A DNA stretch of 64,000 nt from NCBI RefSeq assembly GCF_039871975.1, contig NZ_JBDPLL010000001.1. The stretch is one strand, 5' to 3'. The notes under the pieces were generated by a model. It saw nothing but the letters and a program-made list of their open reading frames with translations, was not told where the DNA came from and did no database searches. Shown piece after piece: positions 27,214 to 36,074 of the stretch; positions within the stretch are counted from its first letter, which is position 1, and each line of letters opens with the position of its first letter. The position numbers and the translations under genes were made by a program. Source of the stretch: Trichormus_B sp936914905. Lineage in GTDB: Bacteria > Cyanobacteriota > Cyanobacteriia > Cyanobacteriales > Nostocaceae.

Positions 27214-27243
27214 AGATAATATTTATTTAGAGGATGCCTAACT

Positions 27244-27756
27244 ATGCGACATTTACTTTATGCTTTGGCTGTTACTGGTTGTTGCTTGACGAGTCTTCCT
27301 GCTACAACTGTCGCACAAGGTTTACCTGGCTTAACATTGTTTAGCGGTGTTAAATCAGAAAATCAGCTGCCCTTTCGCTTAGATTTTGGTGGACAAACCG
27401 CTTCGACAGACAGATATATACTCCGACTGCCTGCTAAAAAAATGAAATTAGCAGTGGCTCAATTTGCCATTACTTACCCTAAATATTACAAAGGCAGCTT
27501 TGACACCAAAAAAGTCGAAGTCAGAGTCAAAGATAAAAGCGTGCCGCTGAGTGAAGTGAAGTGGGACAAAGAAGGGCGGGTAATTGAAATATTACCCCAA
27601 AAACCAGTACCAGCAGGTAGCAACGTTGAGTTAGTCCTATCTAACGTACAGAACCCCACCTTTGGGGGAATTTTCTATTTCAACTGCCAAATTCTCTCCC
27701 CTGGAGATGTACCATTACTCCGTTACCTTGGTTCTTGGATTATCAGTATTTATTAA
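27244..27756 (+). CDS. DUF2808 exported protein
   Basis: 170 residues with an N-terminal signal peptide (MRHLLYALAVTGCCLTSLPATTVAQG; cleavage probably after VAQ). The mature part carries the DUF2808 pattern: RYILRLPAKKMKLAVAQFAITYPKYYKGSFD, then VEVRVKDKSVPLSEVKWDKEGRVIEILPQKPVPAGSNVELVLSNVQNP. The family is cyanobacterial, periplasmic or secreted, and of unknown function. GAGG lies 8 bases before the ATG, and a very strong hairpin sits in the putative leader. Confidence 0.88.
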   Translation: MRHLLYALAVTGCCLTSLPATTVAQGLPGLTLFSGVKSENQLPFRLDFGGQTASTDRYILRLPAKKMKLAVAQFAITYPKYYKGSFDTKKVEVRVKDKSVPLSEVKWDKEGRVIEILPQKPVPAGSNVELVLSNVQNPTFGGIFYFNCQILSPGDVPLLRYLGSWIISIY

Positions 27757-27918
27757 AAAGGGAAGAGGGGATAGGGTATAGGGAAGAGGCAAAAGAATAA
27801 ATTTCTCTGCAGTCCCCAGTCCTCAGAAACTCTATCCAGAAATATGTTTATATTGCCTGAAAAGTGGTACGATTAGAGATTGTGACTTTTTATAAAAATC
27901 GTCTAAGAGGAGAACGCT

Positions 27919-28053
27919 ATGCAAAGGACATTGGGTGGCACTTGTCGTAAGAGAAAAAGAACCTCTGGTTTTCGTGCCAGAATGCGGACACCAGACGGTA
28001 GAAACGTGATTAGCGCCAGAAGAAGAAAAGGTCGTCATCGTCTGAGCGTTTAG
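27919..28053 (+). CDS. rpmH: 50S ribosomal protein L34
   Basis: A 44-residue, highly basic protein: starts MQRTLGGTCRKRKRTSGFRA and ends RRRKGRHRLSV, the full L34 signature. ATG 27919 follows AAGAGGAG. It opens the conserved cluster rpmH-rnpA-PH protein-yidC-jag-DUF177. Cotranscription of rpmH and rnpA (26-base gap) is typical of bacteria. Confidence 0.97.
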   Translation: MQRTLGGTCRKRKRTSGFRARMRTPDGRNVISARRRKGRHRLSV

Positions 28054-28079
28054 GGTAAATTCATCAATAAACAGCCGTT

Positions 28080-28508
28080 GTGCCTTTGCCCAAAGCATAT
28101 AGACTAAAATCCCGTTGGGATTTTCAGGCAGTTTTCCGAGAAGGAATTCGGTGTCATAGCTCTCATTTTACTTTGAGAGCTTTAAAACCGTTGGGTGCAA
28201 AACAACCTTATACTTCTATGGATGCTGCTAATGTCAGAATAAAACCAACTAGCTGTGACAATTTAGCCAGGACTAAGATTGGTATTTCTATTAGCACTAA
28301 AGTTAGTAAAAGAGCAGTAGTTCGCAACCGTATCAAACGGCAAATTGCCATAGCTTTGTATCAATTAATGCCTAAATTACTGCCGGGATGGCGGCTAGTC
28401 GTAATTGTGAAGCCAAAGGCAGCAGAATCTGAGTGCATAAGCCAACAATTTCTGCAAGAATTAGAGGAGTTGCTGGCAAAAGCTGAGGTCATAAATGGGT
28501 ATTCGTGA
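28080..28508 (+). CDS. rnpA: Ribonuclease P protein component
   Basis: RnpA (142 residues) binds the RNase P RNA and supports 5' maturation of tRNAs. It begins MPLPKAYRLKSRWDFQAVFREG and contains the RNR-type motif SKRAVVRNRIKRQIA near residues 79-93. The start is GTG 28080. It overlaps the next gene by 14 bases, indicating translational coupling. Confidence 0.95.
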   Translation: MPLPKAYRLKSRWDFQAVFREGIRCHSSHFTLRALKPLGAKQPYTSMDAANVRIKPTSCDNLARTKIGISISTKVSKRAVVRNRIKRQIAIALYQLMPKLLPGWRLVVIVKPKAAESECISQQFLQELEELLAKAEVINGYS

Positions 28509-28884
28509 AGAAATTTATTATGAAGGTGGCCCCCATATTGGGGATTTGATTCTCAATTTATTAATTGGGCTAACCTTGGTTGGTTTACCATTGACTATTG
28601 GCGCAATAGTCAGAGCGTTGTGGTTACGTTTTCGCATCACTGATCGCCGAATTGCCGTGATGGGTGGTTGGATGGGACGCGATCGCACTGACGTAATTTA
28701 TTCAGAAATCGTCAAAGTCGTCAAAATACCCCGTGGTGTTGGCTTATGGGGAGATATGGTAGTTACACTCAGAAACGGTACTCGTTTAGAAATGCGTGCA
28801 GTTCCCAACTTTCGGGAAGTTGATGACTACATTAACGAAAAAGTTGCTTGTAAAAATCCCCAATACAGTGCCGCTAAACAGTAG
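28495..28884 (+). CDS. PH domain-containing membrane protein
   Basis: 129 residues. A hydrophobic segment at about 18-42 (DLILNLLIGLTLVGLPLTIGAIVRAL) is followed by a bacterial PH-like (bPH2) domain with FRITDRRIAVMGGWMGRDRTDVIYSEIVKVVKIPRG. Its place between rnpA and yidC is conserved in cyanobacteria and suggests a role at the membrane with the insertase; the function itself is unknown. Confidence 0.85.
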   Translation: MGIREEIYYEGGPHIGDLILNLLIGLTLVGLPLTIGAIVRALWLRFRITDRRIAVMGGWMGRDRTDVIYSEIVKVVKIPRGVGLWGDMVVTLRNGTRLEMRAVPNFREVDDYINEKVACKNPQYSAAKQ

Positions 28885-29117
28885 TCATTGTGTGAACTGT
28901 GTATATCAAGACCAATCAAATAGAAAAAAATGGTGGGTAGGATAGTAAGAAGTGGGAGATAAAGAGAGGAACAGGACAAATTTACCCCCTACGTTCTCTC
29001 CCAGTCCCCAATCTCCATTGTGCGGCTATCCGTAGCGAAGAATAATCGCTAATAAATCACTATTTAGATAAATTAGATTCAGTTCAATTTACAGTACCTC
29101 AGGTTGGATTCAGAATA

Positions 29118-30269
29118 ATGGATTTTGGTATCGGATTTCTCTCGAACAACGTGATGCTGCCAATCATAGACTTCTTCTATGGTTTTTTCCCTAGCTATGG
29201 ATTGGCGATCGTTGCCTTGACATTGATAATCCGCTTTGCGCTCTATCCCCTGAGTGCTGGCTCGATTCGCAGTATGCGACGAATGCGGGTTGTCCAGCCT
29301 GTGATGCAAAAGCGGATGGCAGAAATCAAAGAGCGTTATAAAGACGATCCGCAAAAGCAACAAGAGGAAATGATCAATGTCCAAAAAGAATTTGGCAACC
29401 CCTTGGCAGGGTGTTTACCATTACTTTTACAGATGCCTGTCTTACTAGCACTATTTGCTACTTTGCGGGGTTCACCATTTGCGGGCGTTAACTACTCTGT
29501 TAACCTGCAAATATTACCTTCTGAACAAATCGAACACATTCAACCCCAAGCCTTTGCTACTGCTCCCCAAAATATCTACATTGCAGATGGGGAACACACA
29601 AAAATTACTGCTATCCTCCCTAGTGGTAATAAGTTGGCAGTAGGAGAAAAGACAAAAGTCCAATATCAAACAATAGAGGGCAAACCATTTGATTTGCTCT
29701 TAGCAGAACATCCAGAAACCAAATTGACTCCTGAATGGAAAATCATGAAAGGGGAAGATAGGGTGAAAATCGATGCCGAAGGCAATATAGAAGCCTTACA
29801 GCCAGGAGAGGTGACAATTCAGGGCTCAATCCCAGGACTGGCGGCAGATAGAGGATTTCTGTTCATTGATGCTTTAGGTAGGGTAGGCGCACAAGATCCT
29901 GATGGTACAATTCACTGGGATATTGTGGCGATGATTGTCTTCTTTGGCATTAGTCTTTACGTCAGCCAAATGCTTTCTGGGCAGAATTCCAGCGGTGGGA
30001 ATCCTCAGCAAGATACGGTTAATAAAATCACCCCTGTAATCTTTTCGGGGATGTTTCTGTTTTTCCCACTACCTGCTGGTGTGCTGATGTACATGGTGAT
30101 TGGCAATATTTTCCAAACCCTGCAAACCTACATTCTTTCCCGCGAACCTCTACCGGAGGAGTTGCAAAAGTTAGTAGTTCTCCAGGAGAATGAAAAAGAA
30201 GCAACAACCGCAGAAGCTAAAACTTTGCCTTTTGAGCCAAAAAGTTCTAAGAAAAAGGCTACAGGCTGA
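29118..30269 (+). CDS. yidC: Membrane protein insertase YidC/Oxa1
   Basis: YidC (383 residues) inserts proteins into the plasma and thylakoid membranes. The first helix is at about 10-30. Next come the catalytic-groove region (ALYPLSAGSIRSMRRMRVVQPVMQKRMAEIKERYKDDPQKQQEEM, about 42-86, with the helical hairpin) and the LAGCLPLLLQMPVLLALF helix near 96-113. A soluble insert spans about 125-265, and C-terminal helices follow, with the tail ending in KSSKKKA. The insert is longer than in many YidC proteins but typical for cyanobacteria. It is 2 bases from jag. Confidence 0.95.
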   Translation: MDFGIGFLSNNVMLPIIDFFYGFFPSYGLAIVALTLIIRFALYPLSAGSIRSMRRMRVVQPVMQKRMAEIKERYKDDPQKQQEEMINVQKEFGNPLAGCLPLLLQMPVLLALFATLRGSPFAGVNYSVNLQILPSEQIEHIQPQAFATAPQNIYIADGEHTKITAILPSGNKLAVGEKTKVQYQTIEGKPFDLLLAEHPETKLTPEWKIMKGEDRVKIDAEGNIEALQPGEVTIQGSIPGLAADRGFLFIDALGRVGAQDPDGTIHWDIVAMIVFFGISLYVSQMLSGQNSSGGNPQQDTVNKITPVIFSGMFLFFPLPAGVLMYMVIGNIFQTLQTYILSREPLPEELQKLVVLQENEKEATTAEAKTLPFEPKSSKKKATG

Positions 30270-30271
30270 TT

Positions 30272-30802
30272 ATGAGTTACATTTCCATGGAGTATGTTGA
30301 AGAATGGTTAAAACAATTGCTGCAACTCACTGGTATATCTACTAATGTTATAGGGAATTTAGATGCTGCTCCAGCTATTGGGGTGGACTCTCAAGAACCG
30401 GATAGCTACTGGTTGATAATTGATGAAACGAATTTGATGCCTGAACAAATCAGGATGTTGACTGGTGCTGGTGGTACTGTGTTGGATGCGATGCAGTATC
30501 TAGCAAACTCGGTGCTCAACTTGCATCAACCAGAACACGCGCATACATCTTATACTATTGAGTTGAATAGCTACCGTGTTAAACGACAAGCAGAAATTAA
30601 TGCTTTAGCAAAAACAGCGGTTCAAGAAGTGCGTTTTTCTGGACGAGAAGTGGAAATTAGATCCCTTAGTTCGGCAGAACGGCGACAAGTTCATAACTTT
30701 CTGAAGGAATTTCCAGATTTGGAAACCTTCAGCCGAGGGAAAGAACCCCATCGTAATTTGGTAGTTCGTCCTGCGGAACCACCAACAGATCCTGGCTATT
30801 AG
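30272..30802 (+). CDS. jag: R3H / KH domain RNA-binding protein (Jag/KhpB-like)
   Basis: 176 residues. A Jag-type KH-like region (VIGNLDAAPAIGVDSQEPDSYWLIIDETNL and GAGGTVLDAMQYLANSVLN, about 22-95) is followed by the R3H motif region (LSSAERRQVHNFLKEFPDLETFSRGKEPHRNLVVRP, about 130-165). Jag/KhpB proteins bind RNA and are classically encoded next to yidC, as here. It starts 2 bases after the yidC stop, so the two are cotranslated. Confidence 0.92.
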   Translation: MSYISMEYVEEWLKQLLQLTGISTNVIGNLDAAPAIGVDSQEPDSYWLIIDETNLMPEQIRMLTGAGGTVLDAMQYLANSVLNLHQPEHAHTSYTIELNSYRVKRQAEINALAKTAVQEVRFSGREVEIRSLSSAERRQVHNFLKEFPDLETFSRGKEPHRNLVVRPAEPPTDPGY

Positions 30803-30880
30803 AGCTAAAATCAAAGTGTAGTAACAGCAATTCTGCTGACTATCAACCATAATTTTGCCTGAGGATATCTCACAAATCCT

Positions 30881-31387
30881 ATGGAAGCTATTTTTATTCC
30901 GCAGCTAACTAAAGCCCCAGAGCGGACAGAGGAAATTGAAGTTAATGAGTCTCTGCCTGGTCTAGAAACTTTAACACCAGTGCGTGGAGTTATCCGTGTG
31001 CAGCACCAGAGGAATTATTTAGAAGTTTCCGGTCAGGCAGAATCAATTATTACTTGTACCTGTAACCGCTGTTTGCAGCAATATAATCAACGTTTGGCTG
31101 TTAATACTAAAGAAATTATTTGGTTAGATGCAAATGCTAATCAAGCCGAAGACTTGCCTTTAGAAAGGGAAGTGCCTATAGAAGATTTAGTGGAAACGGT
31201 TTCACATGATGGTTATTTTTATCCTAGTGAATGGCTGTATGAGCAAATGTGTTTAGCAATTCCCCAGCGTCAGTTGTGCGATCCTAAATGTCCAGGTATT
31301 TTGGATGCTATTGCTAGTATTTCTGAGGAGATTATTGACAATCGTTGGTCTGCTTTGCAAAGCTTGAAAAACGAACTTCCAGAATAG
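30881..31387 (+). CDS. DUF177 (YceD-like) protein
   Basis: 168 residues of the YceD/DUF177 family, linked in bacteria and plastids to large-subunit rRNA and ribosome biogenesis. Visible features are RGVIRVQHQRNYLEVSGQAES, the first cysteine pair in CTCNRCLQQY and a second pair in CDPKCPG, suggesting metal binding. It is the last gene of the rpmH-rnpA cluster, 78 bases after jag. Confidence 0.9.
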   Translation: MEAIFIPQLTKAPERTEEIEVNESLPGLETLTPVRGVIRVQHQRNYLEVSGQAESIITCTCNRCLQQYNQRLAVNTKEIIWLDANANQAEDLPLEREVPIEDLVETVSHDGYFYPSEWLYEQMCLAIPQRQLCDPKCPGILDAIASISEEIIDNRWSALQSLKNELPE

Positions 31388-31420
31388 TAAAATACACTCA
31401 AGTAAGAAATTTGAGTTATA

Positions 31421-31663
31421 GCTAGTGAAAATATCACGACTCAAGAACAAGTAACTATCCCAAAAGAAATTAGAGATTATCTCAACCTTGCTAACTGTGT
31501 CAAGGTTGGTTTTGTCATTGATGAAAATGGGATAGTCAAACTTATTCCTCTAAATATTCCTGTTTAAGGTTTATCCGGGATTTTACATCGTTCGGGTATG
31601 ACTCCCACAACTTTAGAGGAAATGGAAGCAGCAATTAGAGAACGATCAAGTGATTGGAGTTGA
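31421..31663 (+). pseudogene. AbrB/MazE-type antitoxin remnant
   Basis: The frame SENITTQEQVTIPKEIRDYL, then KVGFVIDENGIVKLIPLNIPV, matches a SpoVT/AbrB DNA-binding antitoxin. A TAA at about 31565 interrupts it, after which GLSGILHRSGMTPTTLEEMEAAIRE continues in the same frame to TGA 31661. No proper start codon is visible. It is the antitoxin half of a dead toxin-antitoxin pair. Confidence 0.75.
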
Positions 31664-31800
31664 TACAGTGCTACCTGACAAAAGATGATTAACAACAGTG
31701 GGAACAAGCTGCTGAAATCATTGAAGCTGGAGAGAAATGTTTTATTGCTAATGTAGTTCTCTGTGAATTAGTCTGAGTTCTACGTGGTAAACTTGATCAA
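31652..31800 (+). pseudogene. PIN-domain (VapC-type) toxin remnant
   Basis: In a frame overlapping the antitoxin end, the translation gives IGVDT, then TKDD, a TAA, QQWEQAAEIIEAGEKCFIANVVLCELV, a TGA and VLRG. This is the N-terminal half of a PIN RNase toxin with two in-frame stops and a small deletion around LLRYL. The rest of the toxin is missing, cut near the ISAzo13 remnant. Confidence 0.7.
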
Positions 31801-31904
31801 TTTAGTAGATAGGAAATTTAAGGAAAGTGGATTAAATAAGGTGTAAGAGTGTCAATAAGATCTATACACCAGAAGGGTAGATGGAGAACTGGTAGATGAT
31901 AGGA

Positions 31905-32560
31905 TGGGCCCTAACCCTGGTGAAATTGAAGTTAAAATGCAACAATACTATAAGTCGCTGTCACAGAGGACACCCTATATAAGCGGCGATTGAAGCCCTA
32001 AAAGTAGGGTAGGGCAGGCAGGCATAGATCCGCGGCTTACTGTTATGGCATCACGAAACCTGAAAGTTGGGCTTAGGGGAACTGGAGGAAGAAAAGGTGG
32101 TTGAGTAGGAGGGGATTCACCAACCCGGAGGTGGAGGGAAATCAGTGTTTGAGACGATTGCCTCCTCAGAAGAGGGGTTTTTGGGAGTGTTGGAGCGGTA
32201 CACAGCGGGCTCACCGATGGATGAAACCGTCAGGTAGACTCATCTCAAGGGTCATGAGATTGCCAGATTGCTGGGACATGAGGGAATAGAAGTGAGTATG
32301 ACAGTGGTAGACTATATTGTTGAAGAAACACAACTTTCCTAAACCCAAAACAGTGAAGACATTGGCAACAGGAGATACTCAACATCGCAATCAGCAATTT
32401 GAGGCCATTGACCAACTTCAGTAGTCTGATCAAGGCCTAGGCAATCCGGTCATGAGTATGGACACCAAAAAAAAGAATTGATTGGGCACTGATGCCGAGA
32501 GGGACAACTGTACACCCAGGAAACCATTGAGGTGTTTGACCATAGTCCTAAAAAGAATAA
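31905..32560 (+). mobile_element. ISAzo13-family transposase remnant, copy 1
   Basis: Pieces of an ISAzo13-type transposase can be read across several frames: QQYYKSLSQR, GIHQPGGGRKSVFET (one extra G in the window), YTAGSPMDETVR(stop)THL, HEIARLLGHEGIEVSMTVV, KHNFPKPKTVKTLATG-like text, and MSMDTKKK. Stops and shifts are frequent and the C-terminal half is absent. About 290 bases (from about 32260) are closely similar to the second copy at 45,105-45,390. Confidence 0.8.
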
Positions 32561-32564
32561 ACTA

Positions 32565-32613
32565 ATGGCGGATTTTACCTGTTGATGAAATATCAACAGG
32601 TAAAATCCGCCAT
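32565..32613 (-). terminator. Perfect 22-bp hairpin downstream of murA
   Basis: Arms 32565-32586 and 32592-32613 are exact reverse complements around a 5-base loop; the arm core is GCGGATTTTACCTGTTGAT. On the minus strand it lies 30 bases after the murA stop and is followed by the T-rich TAGTTTATTCTTTTT, so it can serve as the murA terminator. The size and perfection are unusual for a terminator; it could also be an IS end remnant. Confidence 0.65.
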
Positions 32614-32642
32614 CAAGTCACTAAATACCAAATCCCCTAACT

Positions 32643-34022
32643 CTAAATAGATACCGAAGCCGCAGGATTACTGTTATTCGTATGTAATTCTGCATCTGCT
32701 GATGCTTCGTTCATACGGATAATCTTTGCTCCGAGTTGCTGCAATTTCATATCCAGGCGATCATAACCACGATCTAGGTGGTTTAATCCTTGAATGGTGG
32801 TTTGTCCTTCTGCGGCTAGTCCTGCTATCACCAAGGCTGCGGATGCTCGTAAATCCGTGCCTATGACTGGTGCGCCGGATAACATTGGTACTCCCCGCAC
32901 AAAGGCAGTATTACCTTTAACGCGAATATCTGCTCCCAAGCGATTTAACTCAGAAGCATGACGCAGACGATTTTCAAACACAGATTCATTAATGATGCTG
33001 TCACCTTCTGCCAACGTCAGCAATGACATAAATGGCGCTTGCATATCTGTGGGAAAACCCGGATGGGGCAAGGTATCAATATCTGTGGCTTTGAGTTTTT
33101 CTGCTGGCACAACGCGTAAACAGTCTGATGCTTCTTCAATTATGGGTACGCCAATATCTCGCAATTTGGCAATAACGGGAATTAAATGATCTGGTGCTAC
33201 TGGAGACAGCAAGAGTTCCGAACGAGTAATCGCTGCGGCGAGTAAAAAAGTTCCTGTTTCAATGCGATCGGGAATAATTGAATAGTCGGTAGAATGTAAT
33301 TTATCAACACCAACGATGGTAATGGTACTTGTGCCTGCACCTTGAATTTTTCCTCCCATTGATTTACAGAAGTTAGCTAAATCCACTACTTCTGGTTCTC
33401 TGGCCGCATTTTCAAGGATAGTTTCCCCATCTGCTAGGGTAGCTGCCATCATCAGGGTTTCTGTTGCACCAACGCTGGGAGTATCTAAGTAAATTTTCGC
33501 CCCCTTCAATCTGCCATTACTACCAGGCACGTAGGCATTACAAATACCATGCTCAATTTGCACTTCTGCTCCCATTGCTTGCAGTCCCCTGACGTGCAAA
33601 TCAACAGGTCTAGCACCAATGGCACAACCCCCTGGTAATGGCATCTGTGCTATTCCCATTCGTGCCAATATTGGCCCGATAGCAAAAAAACTAGCTCGCA
33701 GTTGGGTAACTAGTTCATAAGGTGCTTTAGATGTGCTAATTCTTCTGGCATTGACATCTAAAATGTCGCTATTTCTGGTTAAGTGTAAACCTAAAGCTGA
33801 TAAAACTTGCCCCATGCGCTCTACGTCCGCTAATAGGGGGACGTTGCGAATACGACAATCTCCTGAACAAAGCAAAGCCCCAGCCATGATTACCAGTGCT
33901 GAATTTTTTGCCCCGCTAATTCTTACATGACCCCGCAGAGGATGCCCACCCCAAATTTGCAAGACTGAGGAGTCTCCTTCAGGTGACAACTTGGCATCTG
34001 GTAAGCTGCTAGAAGAATTAAT
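32643..34022 (-). CDS. murA: UDP-N-acetylglucosamine 1-carboxyvinyltransferase, probable ATT start
   Basis: MurA transfers enolpyruvate from PEP to UDP-GlcNAc, the first committed step of peptidoglycan synthesis. The active-site Cys is in GGCAIGARP; HVRISGAKNSALVIMAGALL marks the N-terminal domain. The open frame extends to a TTG at 34127 (494 residues) without a Shine-Dalgarno. The family-like N-terminus begins about 36 codons in, where a perfect GGAGG is followed after 7 bases by ATT AAT TCT. I therefore place the start at ATT 34022 (459 residues), as if an ancestral ATG had become ATT. Otherwise the enzyme looks intact. Confidence 0.9.
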   Translation of the reverse strand: MNSSSSLPDAKLSPEGDSSVLQIWGGHPLRGHVRISGAKNSALVIMAGALLCSGDCRIRNVPLLADVERMGQVLSALGLHLTRNSDILDVNARRISTSKAPYELVTQLRASFFAIGPILARMGIAQMPLPGGCAIGARPVDLHVRGLQAMGAEVQIEHGICNAYVPGSNGRLKGAKIYLDTPSVGATETLMMAATLADGETILENAAREPEVVDLANFCKSMGGKIQGAGTSTITIVGVDKLHSTDYSIIPDRIETGTFLLAAAITRSELLLSPVAPDHLIPVIAKLRDIGVPIIEEASDCLRVVPAEKLKATDIDTLPHPGFPTDMQAPFMSLLTLAEGDSIINESVFENRLRHASELNRLGADIRVKGNTAFVRGVPMLSGAPVIGTDLRASAALVIAGLAAEGQTTIQGLNHLDRGYDRLDMKLQQLGAKIIRMNEASADAELHTNNSNPAASVSI

Positions 34023-34337
34023 AAGCCTACCTCCAAAAAATAAATAATAATAAAGGTTTGAAGTTGGTTTTGATTTTACTCTAACGCTCCCACCCGTCAA
34101 GGATACAACACACTGAAATTTGCACAATTTGAAAGTGTTGTTGCTAGGGTCTTCACGCTGATTACACTATTCTGTAAAATGTTGATTTGTGCAACATTAT
34201 TTTCCTGCTAAAATTATTACTCAGTGATAAACTGTTTGTTTTTTCCCACTTTCCTCAAAGTTATAGTGATAGTTAGGTTGACAGAATAAAATAATTAAGT
34301 GAGAATTAATAAATTGTGAATAAAATTACAAATGCCA

Positions 34338-34419
34338 GCGGAACTGGCGAAATTGGCAGACGCGCTAGATTCAGGTTCTAGTGCCGCAAGGCTTCCGGGT
34401 TCAAGTCCCGGGTTCCGCA
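34338..34419 (+). tRNA. tRNA-Leu (anticodon CAG)
   Basis: A class II tRNA of 82 nt. The acceptor stem is GCGGAAC with GTTCCGC, plus discriminator A. The anticodon arm is CTAGA/TCTAG around loop TTCAGGT, with CAG in the middle. There is a long variable arm (TGCCGCAAGGC) and a TTC-containing T arm (CCGGGTTCAAGTCCCGG). The 3' CCA is not encoded. Confidence 0.95.
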
Positions 34420-34630
34420 TAATATATTAAAATGTTTAAGTTTGAAAATTCAGTAGAAAATCGAAGTCTATCAAAATTTAATTAAATTTTTACGTCTGTG
34501 ATTGAGTCTCCCCCGCCTGTGGGATAGACAATTATTTTGGTATGATATAAATGTATGTTACAAAACTTAAAATTACGAATTACCTATCCCTATAGGTATT
34601 GTCCATTTTATTACGAATTTTTCTACAATC

Positions 34631-35434
34631 GTGCTGACAAGTTTACAAAATTCCCTAGTTAAGCAAATCCGTAAGCTGCACTCTACCAAGGAGAGACATA
34701 AGCAGCAGTTATTTTTATTGGAAGGGACGCACTTACTAGAAGAAGCTTGTGCGGTTAATTACCCTTTAGAAGTGGTGTGTTGCACTCTCCAATGGCAGCA
34801 AGCACATCCGCAATTGTGGTCTGAGGTTTGTAGTCGCTGCGATGCCTCCGGCGGGGGAAGCCATCGAGCAGAAGTTGTCAGTGAAGAAATTTTAGCAGCG
34901 ATCGCCACAACAGTACAACCGGATGGGGTTGTAGCGACTGCAAAACGGAGTCAACAGCAAACTCAAGTTCCCTTGACTGGTTTGGTGTTAGGGGTGGAAA
35001 CTCTCCAAGATCCTGGTAATTTGGGAACTATGATTCGTGCTGCGGCTGCTGCGGGGGCATCGGGTTTATGGTTGAGTGATGATAGTGTTGATTTAGATAA
35101 CCCCAAGGTTCTACGTGCATCTGCCGGCCACTGGTTTCGCTTAGATAAGGCAGTAAGTTCAGATTTAAAAGCTACTGTTCAACAATGTCAGCAAGCAGGA
35201 ATGCAGGTGATTGCTACTCTACCAACTGCTAGTTTAACTTATTGGGAGGTTGATTGGCGCAAACCTAGTTTGATTTTACTGGGCAATGAAGGTGCTGGTT
35301 TATCGGATGATTTAGCAGCGATCGCAGATACCCAAGTCAAAATTCCCCTCAATCCTGGAGTAGATTCATTGAATGTGGCTATCGCAGCCGCTTTAATGTT
35401 ATATGAAGCCCAACGACAAAAAATTTATGGATGA
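34631..35434 (+). CDS. TrmH-family RNA methyltransferase (SpoU)
   Basis: 267 residues. The N-terminal substrate-binding part (QNSLVKQIRKLHSTKERHKQQLFLLEGTHLLEEA) is followed by a SPOUT fold with knot motifs VLGVETLQDPGNLGTMIRAAAAAG, ILLGNEGAGLSDDL and VKIPLNPGVDSLNVAIAAALMLYEA. These enzymes 2'-O-methylate rRNA or tRNA; the target is not predictable. The start is GTG 34631. A short Gly/Ser/Arg-rich insert (CDASGGGSHRA, near 34838-34870) looks like a translated dispersed repeat. Confidence 0.92.
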   Translation: MLTSLQNSLVKQIRKLHSTKERHKQQLFLLEGTHLLEEACAVNYPLEVVCCTLQWQQAHPQLWSEVCSRCDASGGGSHRAEVVSEEILAAIATTVQPDGVVATAKRSQQQTQVPLTGLVLGVETLQDPGNLGTMIRAAAAAGASGLWLSDDSVDLDNPKVLRASAGHWFRLDKAVSSDLKATVQQCQQAGMQVIATLPTASLTYWEVDWRKPSLILLGNEGAGLSDDLAAIADTQVKIPLNPGVDSLNVAIAAALMLYEAQRQKIYG

Positions 35435-35673
35435 TTTTTAAGATTTTTTTGTGCCAAATATTGTTCAATATCGGCAACCGCATTCTCTAATGCAGCTAGA
35501 TCAATATTTACTGTATTTTTACTGGTTTGTACGTTAGTAGCTTTACTAGCTTGAACTTCTATGATATCTTGACCATCACTGGAATTAACTTGTAAGATAT
35601 CTCCCAACTGGATGAGAGATTGTTGAAAATTCTTAGATGCAGCGCATCGTTGATCTTGCTCAATAGCTTTCAT
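35425..35673 (-). CDS. Small conserved hypothetical protein, 82 residues
   Basis: A small soluble protein (IEQDQRCAASKNFQQSLIQLGDILQVNSSDGQDIIEVQASKA, then a helical tail DLAALENAVADIEQYLAQK). No known domain was recognised. It converges on the TrmH gene and overlaps its 3' end by 10 bases. Composition and clean start suggest a real gene. Confidence 0.6.
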   Translation of the reverse strand: MKAIEQDQRCAASKNFQQSLIQLGDILQVNSSDGQDIIEVQASKATNVQTSKNTVNIDLAALENAVADIEQYLAQKNLKNHP

Positions 35674-36074
35674 AATCTTGATTTAAAAATGATTGTTTAG
35701 TAGTTGAATTCCTGGATTGCATTTGATAATCCAGTGGAATGGAGCATCCTAAAATTATTATGAGATTTATTTGCTCACTATTATTTAAGTTAGTATCAAT
35801 GTTACACATTAATAGGCTGGATTGCCAAATTAGTGGTATTGGCAGGAGGCAGGAAGTTATTATTCCCTGACACCCTTCTATCACTGATTTTAAAAGCCAG
35901 TGGAGTGAATAACTGAAGCTGATATACTAAAACCAGTTTAAAAGTCTCATTCTGAAAGAGTATAGTGAAGAATATCCGAGGTACTTCGCCGCACTACGTT
36001 ACGCATGGCTTACGGCACGCTGCGCTATCAGTATGACATAAGTCTAAGTTTCACCCGTTTGCAGTATAAAGGGA
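35674..36074. other. Intergenic region with dispersed palindromic repeat
   Basis: About 400 bases without a supportable gene. Around 35985-36035 lies a GC-richer block (CGCCGCACTACGTTACGCAT, then GGCACGCTGCGCTATCAG) that resembles short dispersed palindromic repeats of Nostocales. Confidence 0.45.

Larger units (their letters stand above)
26279..27243. other. 965-base intergenic region
   Basis: Very AT-rich and without a supportable gene. The small frame at 26341-26547 lacks coding character. It contains a 19-bp tandem duplication (26678-26715) and the long perfect palindrome at 27158-27213, just before the next gene. The region separates the divergent pntA1 and DUF2808 genes. Confidence 0.5.
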
